64,000 nucleotides of DNA from Sphagnum compactum. Its lineage: Eukaryota; Bryophyta; Sphagnopsida; Sphagnales. The stretch spans positions 13,140,875-13,204,874 of the forward strand of contig OZ234495.1 in assembly GCA_965153455.1 (NCBI GenBank). Reading direction: 5' to 3'. The translations under genes were made by a program, and so were the position numbers. Positions within the stretch are counted from its first letter, which is position 1. The number at the start of each line of letters is the position of its first letter. The notes beneath the pieces were generated by a model, which worked only from the letters and a program-made list of their open reading frames with translations, had not been told where the DNA came from and did not search any database. This document shows positions 22,801 to 35,100 of the stretch, in pieces.

Positions 22801-23589
22801 CAATTGGTGTCTACCCTAGTTGTAGCCCACTTACAACCTAATTGCAATTCAAATAATTGTAATTTAGTTATACAAAAGTCTAAACTTAGTTAGGACTAGA
22901 GCTAAACTAATAATCTACCTAGCCTAGGTCTAGTTACTTACCTTAATTACTTATAGTAATTATTCATCAAATATTTTTAATTATATAGTTGTATAATTAA
23001 ATAATAATACATATTATCATCATTTATTAAATAATATGGCGATTAGTTTATTTTTTTAAAAATCAGCAATTCAATTTATTTATCTATTAAATAATTTAGT
23101 TATCATCGAATATGTTTTTGAATTCCAAATTCATTATAAATTTTTATTAACATTTCATGAAACAAAGAATTAACTCAAATATAAATATTCAATAATAACT
23201 TTTAAATGACATTTTAATTACAATAATTATTATAATGTTGTGATAATTAATAAATTGACTATAGTTACAACAAAAAAATTAATAATAATATTGGAGCTAG
23301 TAGTTAGGTTAGGCTAGCTATTTAAATATTTTTAGTCGTATTTTTATCTAACTTGTTGGAACTATTAAATGACCTAGTACAATAAATAGTAAATAAGAAA
23401 AATATTTTATACTATAGTAGTGTTAACTAACAATAATTCTGAAATTATATGATAATTTATTAAGTTTCTTTACTAGATATTCTTAAAATTATTATAAATT
23501 ATCATAAATAAATAAATAAATAAGGAATTTAATAAATGAAAAATTTATTGGAACTGAGTTCAGATAGCGAAAATTAGAATAAAAATCTA
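22801..23589. other. Very AT-rich spacer
   Basis: Long runs of A and T with ATTA and TAAT repeats. Nothing recognisable. Confidence 0.35.
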
Positions 23590-25640
23590 AAATTTAAAAA
23601 TTATTAATTAAGTATCATTACTTGATATGTTGTAAACTAAAATTGAATTTACATGGAAATAATAAATTATGCATGTATTGAACATACACATTATTAAGTT
23701 GACTTATATTTTAGAATTTTTTAAAAATTTATTTTCAAATTAAAGTGTAATATTTATATGCACAAAAAAATTCATCATACATGTTATCATTCAAGTATAC
23801 AAAAAACATTTACATGTACGTTAATAATTAATGAATCTTTGTTGTAATTTTAAAAACACATTAAGACATCATACGTATAAAAATGAATAAACATTAAAGT
23901 TCCACAAAATTATGAATTATGTATCATTACTTGATTTGGTGTAAATTAACATTTGATTTATGAAGAAATAATAAATTACGTATATTATTAGAAATTCATA
24001 TTTCAAAATTTCCTTAAATTTTATTTTGAAATTAAAATTTAATATTTATATGCACCAAAACAAATTGCATCATACATAAACATTCATTTGCACAAACATA
24101 ATTTACATGGAGTTTAATGTCTAATGAAATTTTATTGCAATTTAAATCAAATATTGAAATATCATGTTTATAAATATTAATAAACATTAGAGTTCCACAG
24201 AAAATATTAATTATGTATCATTATTTGATATGTTGTAAACTAAAATTCAATTTACATATTAAATAATAATGAGGTGTATTGAACATGCACATTATTACAA
24301 ATTTATATTTCAAAATTTCCTTAAATTTCCTTTATTCAAATTTTATTATTTTTGTGCACAAAAAATATTTGCATGACACATAACCATTCATTTTATACAA
24401 AGAAAATGTACACATAATGTAATATGTTAATGAAGGTAGATAGTTTGTTTTGTTTTATTCTATCATGTTGAAATTTCCCAAACCAAATTGCTTCATATAA
24501 TGCCATTGATATATTTGAAAACCTAATAATGAATAGGGGTGCACTGACTTAGGCTGAAAATTTTTAGAGCTACAATGCAAAGGCTATTGATTATTGAACC
24601 ATTTTCTTAATAAACATTAATAAAATCATAAATAGAAATTTTATTCGAATCCAAAGGTGTACTTGGTGTTGTTCGAAACCAGTCTTGGAGTTAAATTTGA
24701 TAAAATTTATTTTTTGATTTTCATACTTAAAGTGGAAGATATTGAATTCTGAATGAATGTTTTTGTTGAAAATTCAAACAAATTACAACAAATTGGGTTT
24801 AGAAAGGAAAATGAGTTGAGTGTGTTCACATTTGGGGCCAACAACACATGTTACCTTATCTATTCATGAATTAGGAAGGTGGTTTGTTTTGTTTTGTCAT
24901 AATGATATATCCTAAACCATTGTGTTTTAGGTTATGTTATGGAACTTATCATCAAAAAGTTCTCAATTAATAGGGGTGTAATGACTTGGTTTAGAACGTT
25001 TGGATCTATAGTGTCGAATCTATTGACTATTGAACCATTTTTTCATTGAATTTTTCGAAAAATCAAGATTGAAAACTATATTGGAATTTGGGGGCATTCT
25101 TGGTATTGTTGGAAAGCCCTCACCAAGTTTGATTTAATAAAGTTGATTTCGTAATTTTGAGACTTAAAATGTCAACAATATTATTGATTTTTTGGTGGGT
25201 ACATATTGTTGTTAGAAATTCCAAAAAATTGCAAAAAAGGGTTTGGAAGGAAAATTCAATTGAATGCATTCAAACTTGGGCCAATGACATAGGGTACATT
25301 AGTGTTTAATGCGTTTTTATCATTATTTTAAACAAATATTAAGATATCATGTGTACAAAAATGAATAAACATTAGAGTTGCACAATATTATTAATTATGT
25401 ATCATTATTTGATATGTTGTAATGATTTACATAAAAATAATAAATTACATGTGTATTGAACATAAACATTAGTACTAACATATTTTTAAAAATTTCTTAA
25501 ACTTGATTTTGAAATTAAAGTTTTACATTTATATGCATAAATAAAACCATTCATTATACAAATAAAATTTACATGTAATTTAATGTTATTATAATTTTAA
25601 ATAAATATTACAATATTATATGTATAAAATTAAAGTTGCC
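23590..25640. repeat. Satellite-like array with a monomer of about 300 bp, interrupted once
   Basis: The anchor gtatcattacttgatatgtt (with small changes) occurs at 23612, 23921, 24215 and 25399. The first two intervals are 309 and 294 bp. Each anchor is followed by tgtaaactaaaattgaattt, later aatatttatatgcacaaaa, then catacat...cattcat, and atgaataaacattagagttc before the next anchor. The last interval is long because a different repeat pair (24450-25310) is inserted. The monomers are diverged, so the array is old. Confidence 0.8.
24450..25310. repeat. Pair of repeats of about 435 bp inserted in the satellite array
   Basis: Two copies of a segment begin near aataggggtgcactgactt (24533) and aataggggtgtaatgactt (24969). 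Each continues to attgattattgaaccattt and, further on, a phrase near ttggtgttgttcgaaa. A further diverged relative lies at about 35650-35960. They interrupt the 300-bp monomers and so arrived later. Confidence 0.6.
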
Positions 25641-26789
25641 GATTAGTTGTTTAGTCTAGTTGAAAAGGATAATTGCAAACAAGACTGTATTTCATCCATC
25701 CTTTAGTACATTTTATCATCCAAAATAGTTGAACATTAATCAATGTTTTGATTGTGTGCCAACTAAAGAACCTTCGATGCCAAGAATATTTCAAGAATGA
25801 CCCCTTAGTTGAAACATGCTTCAAATTATTTATCAACATAGTTGGAAATTCAACTTAGAGACATTATTGATGCCGGGAATATTCGGCAGATGACCACACA
25901 ATTGAAAAATACTTTCAACTATATACCAATATAGTAAATAAATCAACTTAATTGGTAATTGCCATAATTTTACTTTAAAAAATAAAAAATCCAATGGAAA
26001 CATAGTTGCAAATGTCATGTAGTTGAAAACTTTTGGTTAAAAAAGGGGGGTTTTCTATTAGTGGCTGCAAGAAGGAAACTTTGTAAGCATTAAATGAAAG
26101 TTTGTTAGGGTTGTTTGCATTTCTTATTTTATGTCTCAAACATGGGTTTGTTTTTTTATTTTTGCAAGCACAAAAGCATAGGGTTTGTGAATAGTTGTCT
26201 TTTAATTATGAAACACACATTCAAGGTTAGGGTTTAGGGTTGGGCTCTACAAAACAAAAGGTTTTTACCATGTTTTGTTTTTTGGTCATGAAGAATGCAT
26301 GTTTTGTTTCAACTAAGTTTTGTTAGGGCAAAAGTTGGGATGCCCTTAAGGTAAACGTTTTTTTTAGTTTAATTTAGTTTTGTTTAACTAAATCCTTTTA
26401 ATCTACATTTTTTGAATGAAAGAAAAGAGAAAAAAATGCAAGGTCTTCTTATTCATTCTTTTTCTTGGATTTTGCAAATGTAATTTGTTTCCTTGTTTGT
26501 TTTTTTTGTGTTTTTTGTGTGTTTTCAACCTTTTTTTTTTACAAATATGTTTTTATTTAATTTTTTTTGTTTTATTTTTATTTTTTTTTGTTGGCATCTT
26601 GTTGTTAAGGTTGTCATTGCATCTATACATCCATCATGATTTGACAAATGCATTTGGATGTAAATGCAACTCTACGTCACGTTAGTATAAGGTCAGCTTA
26701 GGTCAACCTAAGCTCAACTTAAGTCAAAAGCCATTTTGGGCTATTAGGGGTAGGTTTACGAACAATCCAAACTAGAGTTGTTTTGATCA
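25641..26789. other. AT-rich spacer
   Basis: The phrase near aagaatatttcaagaatgac, with ttgaaacatgcttcaa, is repeated in looser form at about 25870-25920. An open stretch at 26416-26685 is Phe/Leu low complexity from T runs and is not taken as a gene. Confidence 0.35.
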
Positions 26790-27130
26790 TCGTAAATTAT
26801 GTGGTGACTAAAACATCTTTTAATTGCCAAAATTTTGATCACCACAACTTTTCGTCGCTAGGTTTTTAGTTGCCAGAGGTTTTCATTGCCAAGTTTTTGG
26901 TCGCCATAAGTTTTGGTACCATAGGATTTTCATCCCCACATTTTTGGTTGCCATAGGTGTTTGTTGCCACATTTTCAACTACCACATTTTGGTCGCCAAG
27001 TTTTCCATCACCACATTTTTTAGTCATTAGTTTTTCAATTGTTAGTTTTTTGGTGGTTACTTTTTTGTCATCGAATTTTCAATTGCCAATTTTTCCATTG
27101 CCAACAACCATTTTGGGTCACCATTCTCTT
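26790..27130. repeat. Degenerate short repeat around tttttggtcgccac
   Basis: About fifteen units of roughly 20 bp vary around ttttggtcgccataagt or ttttcaattgccaa. Similar wording recurs at 30830-31065 and 34545-34685, so this is one dispersed repeat theme. Confidence 0.6.
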
Positions 27131-28794
27131 TGACCATCAACGTGATTAGTTGCTGAACAACAACTCCTTGGGTGATGGACTATAAGTGTTTTCTAAGTGT
27201 TTTCATCTAGAGTTTTTTTTGTTGTTGTTTCAAATTTGTTTTTGCTCCAAAAATATTGGAGAATTAAAAAATCTTTTAACTTTGAAAAATAAGTTCAATA
27301 AATTTTTTTATAATGTAGTTTGGGTATAATATGAGTCCCCACAATTGAAAAAAAATGAAAACCAAAACAAAAGTCTAAAGAGTGAATGGCTTATTTTTGC
27401 ATTAATAAATCTTGTTTCAAATGAAATTCTTTTGATTCTTTTTCATTACTTGATGTCTATCAATTATCATGGGAACATTTATCGAAACACATTGTCAATG
27501 GAAAGTCTAATCATCCATGATTGAAAATATAGGTGATGGATGGATAGTACTTGTATAAGATTGTAAATGATCATTGTATTTTGCGTTTACAAGAAAAATA
27601 TCATTATAGATCGTAATCCATAAATTTCAAATGTGTAAAGAAGATTGATCACAAATTTCAAATATGATTAAACATGACAACATAATTCTTTAACAAAATT
27701 GGGTTTTATAAAAACCACAAGTCCCAAACATGTCATTTTATAGAGATCATGTTAATTACACCAAAATATCATATGTAAATAATTATAAACTATCTATGGC
27801 TGCCTTCAATAACATTCATCAAGTGTAATCTAATTGTATGGAGGCCCCATCAATGTGTGCACATGTTGAACAATTCTTCATGCCTTTGGATTCGACTCAT
27901 ACATGTCATGGATCACTTTCCCAAATGACAACTTGGTTGAATTGTGCTCAAAATATTCCACATCCTAATTTCACCCCATATGACATTTGTTAGATAGGCC
28001 ATCGAATATGCTTTAGACCTCAAAGTTGTTTAGTGTTGTTTGGCCATTCATCAAGGTGAATTTGTAGTTCATAATTTGCTACAAACAAAAAACAATTTTG
28101 TGGCCACCCACAAACACATTTTTTTGCATTAGTGGCATCTTTCTCCTTGCAAACCCGTATAATGATGGCATTAGGGTGTAGTCTCAATAACATGTACTAT
28201 AGCAAATGTAATGTTTGCTTAATATTTTCATGTTTAAAGTTGTAATTTAATTTGATATTGAAATTGTAAGATTTGTTTATATAGTTGTATTTTAAAAATA
28301 TCATGGGAACATGTGAATTAATTTGAAATTAATCCAATGAATTAAAAATTAACAAAAACACTCATTAAACATTATAATGTTTGTTTTAAGCAATAAAAGG
28401 ACTTCTAAATGACTTTCAATTTTTTGGAAAATGACATTTTTTGCCAAATTTTTAACATGAACCTTAATAAAATAGTATGATAAAAATTTCAAAAAATTTA
28501 AAAGATTTTTTCAAAGATTTTTTCAAGAATATTCAAAAAATATTTAAAGAATATTTCCCCAAAAGTAGTCACAAAAATAGTAAAAAAGAAGGTGCATGTG
28601 GCTCGTGTTATCTCATTTGCACCCATTAACTTTTGTAAGCATTCGGCTTCACCTCAATTACAAACACCTATGTACACAACATTTGGTTTGTTAGGCGAAA
28701 AATGCAACATAATGTTGTTTTGAAATTGTGACAAACGCGAACATTAGACACCATCTTCCAATATATATAATTCATCCATAATGTTCATCCATAA
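27131..28794. other. AT-rich spacer
   Basis: No gene recognised on either strand. Confidence 0.35.
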
Positions 28795-29030
28795 TTTTTA
28801 GCTAAGTCTTATTTAACTTTCAATTAAGTTATAGTTAATTCTCAGTTAAGTCCCAGGTAACTCTTAGTTAAATCACAGTTAGCTCCGAATTAATTTTTGG
28901 TTAATTCCTAATTAAGTCCTAATTAACTCATAGTTAATTTTTAGTTAAATCTCAATTAAGTTAGTTAACTCCTAGTTGATTGAGTTTGAGTTAAGTTTTA
29001 GTTAATTCATAATTGACCCCCAGTTAGGAA
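28795..29030. repeat. Degenerate minisatellite, 13-15 bp period, around agttaactcctagttaa
   Basis: About sixteen units are variants of agttaagtcctagttaa, rich in TTAA. Units differ by one to four bases, and the array has sharp borders. Confidence 0.75.
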
Positions 29031-29469
29031 GGTTTCCAAGAAGCTTCTTTACTTGATGCACACATAAAGTTTTTTTGGAAGTTTCTTTGAATTAGGTTCC
29101 CAAAGGGGTATAAATAAGAGTAGGACCCCTCATTTCCTTTAGTTTATCCAACATTAGTCTTAGGCACAATCTTGCACCATAGCCTTGTCATGTTCTTTTC
29201 ATGTTCATGTTTGCATATGTTAACATAATAAAGATCTGTTTTCATGTTTGTCTTGCACATATCGTGTTTTGGTTTTTTGTTTTTTTGTTCTTGTTTGAAT
29301 CATGTAATTTTGTCTTGTTCTTTGTTTGAAAATTAAACTTAGACCTTTCTTTTAGCCTTTATTCTTGTGTTTTTTTGTGTCTTTGACAAGAATAATCATT
29401 GTGCAAAATTCCAAAATGATGTATCAATAACTACATTCATAATGTTTATGAATGGCCATGCCAACTTCA
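29031..29469. other. Spacer
   Basis: T-rich DNA with ttgttttcatgttcatg-like phrases. No gene recognised. Confidence 0.3.
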
Positions 29470-30110
29470 CATGATTTTGCCTAAAGGCAACAAGTTATGT
29501 TTGCCTTTCCATATCTGCCCCCCCTTGTTGATAGGTTCAATTATCCATAATGGGGGAGTATTTTGTGTTGTAATCCAACATTTTTCAATTATGAATTCCT
29601 TCATTCCACCACAATGTATAAGCCTCCATGGTCTTTATGTGGATGGCAAGGAACTTGATAAAACCTAGATGTTCACATGAGTAGGCCAAAACTTCCACCG
29701 AACATTGCTTACACACTTCCCATTTATCATTCATCTTGGGTGTCTTCCCCACCAACTCAATGGTGTTTAGGATGTAATTGAGCCTTTTGATTTGCACTTT
29801 ATGCACCACACCATAACCACCATGATTGTTTCCATTTAACAATGGGAACACATTTGCCATGCTTGGAATCCATAAAATGGCATAACTTCCAATTTGGGCA
29901 AAAAGGTTTCGAATGGATTCTTCCATCCATGGTGCAAGTTTTGCCCTTTTTAAAAAAAAATTCTTTGATAATTTGGCTTACCATGAAATATTTTCCCACA
30001 AGTCCACCACCTCCATGGTCCAATCCATCTTGTCCTTTTGTGCACCATTGTAATAAATTTGTAGCTACATCTAAAATCTTACATTCAAACCACTCTGAAA
30101 ACCCCTCCAA
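29470..30110 (-). pseudogene. Kinase-like gene relic
   Basis: Read on the minus strand from 30110, one frame gives FECKILDVATNLLQWCTKGQ and KYFMVSQIIKEFF. A frame change then leads into 29926-29585, with a glycine-loop-like GGYGVVHKVQIKR, then VEVLAYSCEHLGFIKFLAIH and TMEAYTLWW. A further piece (to about 29470) reads TQNTPPLWIIEPINKGGQIW. The order fits the N-lobe of a protein kinase-like family that I recall as repetitive in some plant genomes. The C-lobe with the catalytic HRD-type and DFG-type motifs is not seen. It is broken by frameshifts and truncated. Confidence 0.5.
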
Positions 30111-30829
30111 TTTTTTAAGTTCTTTGTATTACAAGGAATCATTTAATGCCACAACAAACTTACTTTCCATGATCTATTTGTACTTTTCCAAGCCAATTCC
30201 TTGTTTACTCACAAAAGCATCATCAATGAATGCCATTGTGTGTTCCTTGAAAAAATTCATGACATTTTCATGGAATCATCATGTAGTGATTCATTTAGGG
30301 TCATTTTCTTCAAGTTTTTGACAATTTCAAGATTGTGTCAATTAAGTGTTTTCCATACTGAACATTTTTGAACCCCTTGTTAATGCATGGTTGAAGGTGT
30401 GTTGCTCAAAGTTTACAAGGATAATTGCCAAATACTGTGTGAGGTAAAAGGTTTGGGGGGTTTTGGTTAGATTATCCCCTAGACAATTGTTTTCCCAATT
30501 GTTTACTAAACAACACTGTTGAAATCTAGGATGCCCAAAAAACTCAAAGACTTTTCAAGCATTAACTGTTATAAGCAATTAGAGTTTTGAAAAGTCAAGG
30601 TTTAACGTGTTCTAGAATTTTTGCAAAATGCAAAAAAGGCCGCCCTTAGCCAAAGACTTGACCACTTGAATTTACATAGGGTTCCACACAATGGTTATAA
30701 ATGTGCAACCAAAAACACAAAATCCAAATGGGAAAAGATATGTTTAAAAATGAACCCAAGAGTTGCATTTGAATAATCCATCACCATTTGATAATCAAAA
30801 AATATTTATATCTCCATTTAACGGTTCTT
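30111..30829. other. Spacer after the kinase-like relic
   Basis: An open frame on the plus strand overlaps the relic and continues to 30321, but it is the shadow of the minus-strand sequence. No other gene recognised. Confidence 0.3.
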
Positions 30830-31065
30830 AGATGACAATTGAAAATGGGCCTAATCCATTAATAGTGACCAAAATCATAAAAGGCCATCCAATGGTAATT
30901 GAATTTCGTTGTCACCATAAAATGGTCATCAATTTCAGTTGCCACAATTTCATGGCGATCAAAAGGGTTGCGGTTGTTACAATTTGGCTGTGGTGATTGA
31001 AAAGGTTTTGACCATCACCAAATTGTGGTGATCAAAACCCTTTCGATTACCACCAAAACCCATGC
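30830..31065. repeat. Short repeats around gtcaccataaaatggtcatc
   Basis: Variants of attgccacaatttcatggcg and atcaaaaggg occur in both orientations. An inverted pair near 30985-31050 (ttggctgtggtgattgaaaa and caccaaattgtggtgatcaa) could form a hairpin. Confidence 0.5.
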
Positions 31066-32556
31066 CTTCACTACAAGGAATCTTGTCCATTCCAACCCAT
31101 GCATTTGCAACTTCTGTCCAAATCAACCATTTTTACAACTTTAGATATGACTATCCTTTGTGGCATTTGGTAAAAATGATTAGTAGTCACATAAACAACT
31201 ACAAAGTGGTTTGTAGTTACATATGCAACTTATACTTGTGACTAATGTCGATTTGGATGAAAATGAAAATGAAAATGAAAAATACATTTATATCATCCAT
31301 TTTTACATGCATCCCAAAATATATGAAAATGTAATTGTTTTGTGACTTCGAAGGTGAATCAAAGGCCATTGAACACTATATGGCAAATTTTCAACTTGAT
31401 TTGCGACTATAAATCTTAGTTGCAAATGCACATGTAAATAAATGTGAAAAAAAAGTTGGCCAATGAAATTGTTGGATTTAATGGTTTAATTGTTTTCCTT
31501 AATTTTTTTCAATGAATTAACCATTAAATGTGTAGTTGGGTTTGGTGGGTTTGTGAAAATATCAAAGGACCCATGGCAATTAATGGTAAAAATAGGGTTA
31601 AATAGTAGGTAATATGTATATGGGTTAAGTAGTAAGTATTTTATCATGTTGATATGTGATAATGTTTTTGTATTAATTAGTTAATTAACTAGGTTATGTA
31701 ATTTATTTATTAAATATGTTAAGGTTTAAGTAGTAAATGTAATTTATTAATTAGGTACGCTATGCAATTAATTTATTAAATAGGCAATAAGTAGGATAGG
31801 TGGTAGATAGTAAGTAACAAGTAAGTCATATGTATGTGGGTTAAGTAATAAATAATTTATCATGTTGATATACGTGATTTTTTTGAATTAATTGATACAT
31901 TAGGTAGGCAATGTAAGTTATTTATTGAATATTCTAGGTAGTAGGAGTAATTTATGACCCATTTAATATCATACATTTAAATTCCATTTTGTTGGTATAA
32001 TTATGATCGATTATAAGCCAAATTATATAATATAATTTTAAAAATCAAATAGATGTTTGAAATGTGAAAAAACATAAATTGTTTTACATAATTTTAAGTA
32101 AAACTTAAGATATTATATGTGTAAACACAATAAAATTTATAGTTACATAAAATCAATTAATCATATGTCATTAATTAATATTTAAAAATAAAAAATTATT
32201 ATTCGGATTAATATTTTATATCAGAAATAAAATAGTTAATAAAAGAAATTTTATTGTATTTATATTAGAATTTATTTATGATCCATTTATAAATCATGTA
32301 ATTGAATTTTTTTTCCATGGAATGGTCATTGAAAGTATTGAATAATGAAATTCAATTTTTCTTTCAAATCAATTTATATTTTTAAGAGGAAAAAATAATG
32401 TTTGTATACATTATTGGGAAAAAATTAAGTTTAAATTTTAATTTTGTCATTTGAACAAAATTTTAATAAAATATCAAAGTTCAAAAATGATGTTTTGTGT
32501 AATGTTTTAAATGAAGTAGGTTAAAGAGAATGCACATTAATTTTTTGCCACAACAA
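31066..32556. other. AT-rich spacer
   Basis: Contains agtaagtaggt-type repeats (about 31590-31940) in which phrases such as taagtagtaa..tttatcatgttgatatgt recur at 31640 and 31855. No gene recognised. Confidence 0.35.
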
Positions 32557-32625
32557 GTGGGGTGGCTTGGTGGTAAAGGAGTTTATCTCCATCCTTGGGG
32601 TTCAAATATCAATCCCCATTATGAG
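32557..32625 (+). mobile_element. tRNA-derived SINE head
   Basis: The segment reads gtggggtggcttggtggtaa, then ggagtttatctcc, then ggggttcaaatatcaatccc. The first block resembles a pol III A box and the second a B box (GGTTCAA) with a short insertion. Acceptor-stem pairing is poor, so it is a tRNA-derived repeat rather than a tRNA gene. Confidence 0.5.
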
Positions 32626-32869
32626 AAATCCCAACTCTTTTTAACAGGAATTTTGGTCACAAAAATATTCCTTATGGTTTTTTTCCCCTCATGTCCAATT
32701 TAACCAAAGTGTCATTTTGGACAAGTCGATTTAGACCTGACCATTTTGATTAGGTCTTTTTGGTTGGTCTTTTTTATTGGGTTTTTTTTACTAAGTTTTT
32801 TTACCAAACCACTGTGATAATAATATAATTTGGGCATCAACCAAAAATATATATTATTTACATTATTTT

Positions 32870-34290
32870 ACTTATAATTAATTAATTAATTACCTTACCC
32901 TACCTTACCTTACCTTACCCACCTACTTACTTAATAAACTTAATAATTAATGCCAAAAATAATTTATTTATTTATTTATCAATCCTATGTCCTAAGCCTA
33001 GGCTAAGCCATCTAGCTTAGCCACTTAAGCTAGACCAAGCCACTTAGGTTCAGCTAAACACCCTCGGCTAGGCCAAGTAATTTAGGTTAGGTGGTCTAGT
33101 AGGCTTTGCAACCTAGGCTACCTAATTAGGTCACTTAAGTAGTCAAGGTAGCCTAGGTTACAAGTGTGGGGACTTGAACTCCTCACCTTCACATTGAGAA
33201 ATTAAGTCACTAACCATTGCACCACCACCCCATAAGGTGATTTTTGTTGGACAACGTATTGTAATGAACATGATTTTGGCCCAACATATTGTAATCACTT
33301 TCCATGAATTTTTTTCAACATATTACACTAAATGAACTTGAAGTTTTTTACATTACTTACGTAAAAAGGTAGGTTATAGGTAAGTACGAGGTCCCTATTA
33401 AAAAATGCATGTACTTAGGTAACATGTAGGTTAATCTATTAAACCTTATAAGTATTTTACTAGGTCTATGTTTATACCTACCTACACTTATGTTATTTAG
33501 TAGGTTATGTAGGTCCTATTAGCCTATAATTAATTGATCTAGCTTAGGCACATTAGGTAGGTAGCCTAGCCTATTAAGTAGGTCTAGGCTTAAACTACCT
33601 ACCTAATACTAGGTTAGGCTACCTACTTAGTAGCCTAGGTGGCCTAGCCTAGGTTAGCTATATACTTATTTAGTAGGCCTAGGTGGCCTAAGTAGCCTAA
33701 ATTGGGCTACATACCTACCTACATAGCCTAAATGGCCTAGGTTAAACTACTTACCTTGTAGGCTTAGGTGGCCCATGCTATGTATGTAACTACTAAGTAA
33801 ACCTCGATAACCTAAATGGCCTAAGTTAAGCTAAATACCTTGTAGGCCTAAAAGACTTACGCTATGTATGTAATTACCAAGTAGACCTTGATAACCTTGG
33901 TTAGGCTACTTTATACTTAGTAGGCTTAGGCGGCTTAAACTACTTATTTAGTTAATAGGATAGGTTACGTACCTATAGTAAGCCTAGGCTAGTAGGCTAC
34001 CTACATGGTTAATAGGTCTACATAGTAAACCTAAGTCACTTAAGATACCTACCTAGAGGCTTACACTACCTAGTTATAAGCTACTTAATAGTCTTAGGCT
34101 ACATCCTAGGTACTCTACTAAATAGGTTTAGGCTAGGGTACTTAACTAAAGTATTAAATGGATTATTACTTAACAAATAACCTATTAGCCTATTAATTAT
34201 GTTAGGTTAGAGAGGTAATTTAGGCCTAACTTAACCTACTAGTTGTGTTAAATTAGGTAAATAACCTAGGCTTAACAAGTAGGTTAAGTC
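32870..34290. repeat. Degenerate tract of cctaggcta-type repeats
   Basis: About 1.4 kb is written almost wholly in variants of ctacctaggctaagtaggtt and its complement, with a ccttacc microsatellite at its left end (32890-32925). Units of 8-12 bp occur on both strands and are heavily mixed, so much of the tract can pair with itself. An SINE head lies inside it at 33167-33235. Confidence 0.7.
33167..33235 (-). mobile_element. tRNA-derived SINE head
   Basis: On the minus strand it reads tggggtggtggtgcaatggt, tagtgacttaatttctcaat, gtgaaggtgaggagttcaag and tcccc. The A-box-like tggtgcaatggttagtg and the B-box-like gagttcaagtccc are about 35 bp apart, as in tRNA genes. The ends do not form an acceptor stem. 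Confidence 0.6.
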
Positions 34291-35100
34291 ATCAAATGAA
34301 TATGGTTCCTTTGATTAGGTGTCAATTCATAATGGTCAATTTGACTAAGGGTCAAATCAGGATGGTCAATTTGACTAACCCTATCCATTCAATATGGCCA
34401 ATTTAACTAAACCATGGCCACTTTGATGGACATTTGTCCATTTTGACCAAAATTCAATCGTATATTTGTAAATTCCTTGCAATGCCCTTTTTAAAAAAAA
34501 TTATCACCACCCCCCATGTTGTTGTTTTTTTTTTCTTTTCAATTGCCCCCCTTGATGGTAATTGAAACTCTTTCGGTCACCATGTAATGCCATCCTCCTT
34601 CCCCCCTTTTGTTTTTTTTTTTCCTTCTTCAATTCCCCCCTAATGGTGATCGAAATCCTTTCAATCGCCATGTAGTGCGATACCCCCTTTTGTTTTCTTC
34701 TAATTCTTCCTTGAACCCCCCCCCCCCCTCCCCCACAACACTCTTTCTTGCACCTTTTATTCCTTTGTTTTTCTTGTTGCCCTCCCCCCTTTCTTCCTTT
34801 TCTTCTAGCTTTTTTCTCCTTTTTTTCCCTTTCCTTTTGTAGGGTTGAATGAAATTTGTTCCAATTTTGTAACACATGTTTTTCTTGGGGGCTAAAAGAA
34901 AGGAATGTTCAATTACAATTATTAAAATCAAAACAAAATGAAAAATCACAAAAGCAAAGGGTTTTTTAATTGATTTGAACTAGTTGCAATATTTGTCAAA
35001 AGGGTATTTCCAATAGTGGAGACATTTACATTGCATCTTTTTGTAATATTTCATAAAAATATTGGTTCTAGATGGAGCCTCTGGTAATAAAGTGGTTGTT
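34291..35100. other. Spacer with pyrimidine-rich tract
   Basis: The stretch 34500-34840 is mostly C and T on the plus strand and contains two copies of a phrase near gatggtaattgaaactcttt / tggtgatcgaaatcctttc, related to the repeats at 26.8 and 30.9 kb. Its open frames are Pro/Phe or Lys/Glu low complexity. No gene recognised. Confidence 0.4.

Noticed and set aside
26416-26685. 89-codon hydrophobic open frame
   Set aside because: Phe/Leu/Cys composition comes from T runs; no signature.
28795-29030. CRISPR-like array
   Set aside because: Units are direct short tandem repeats with no unique spacers, in a plant nuclear genome.
32557-33235. Functional tRNA genes
   Set aside because: A- and B-box-like blocks are present but acceptor stems do not pair and an anticodon arm cannot be drawn, so they are tRNA-derived repeats.
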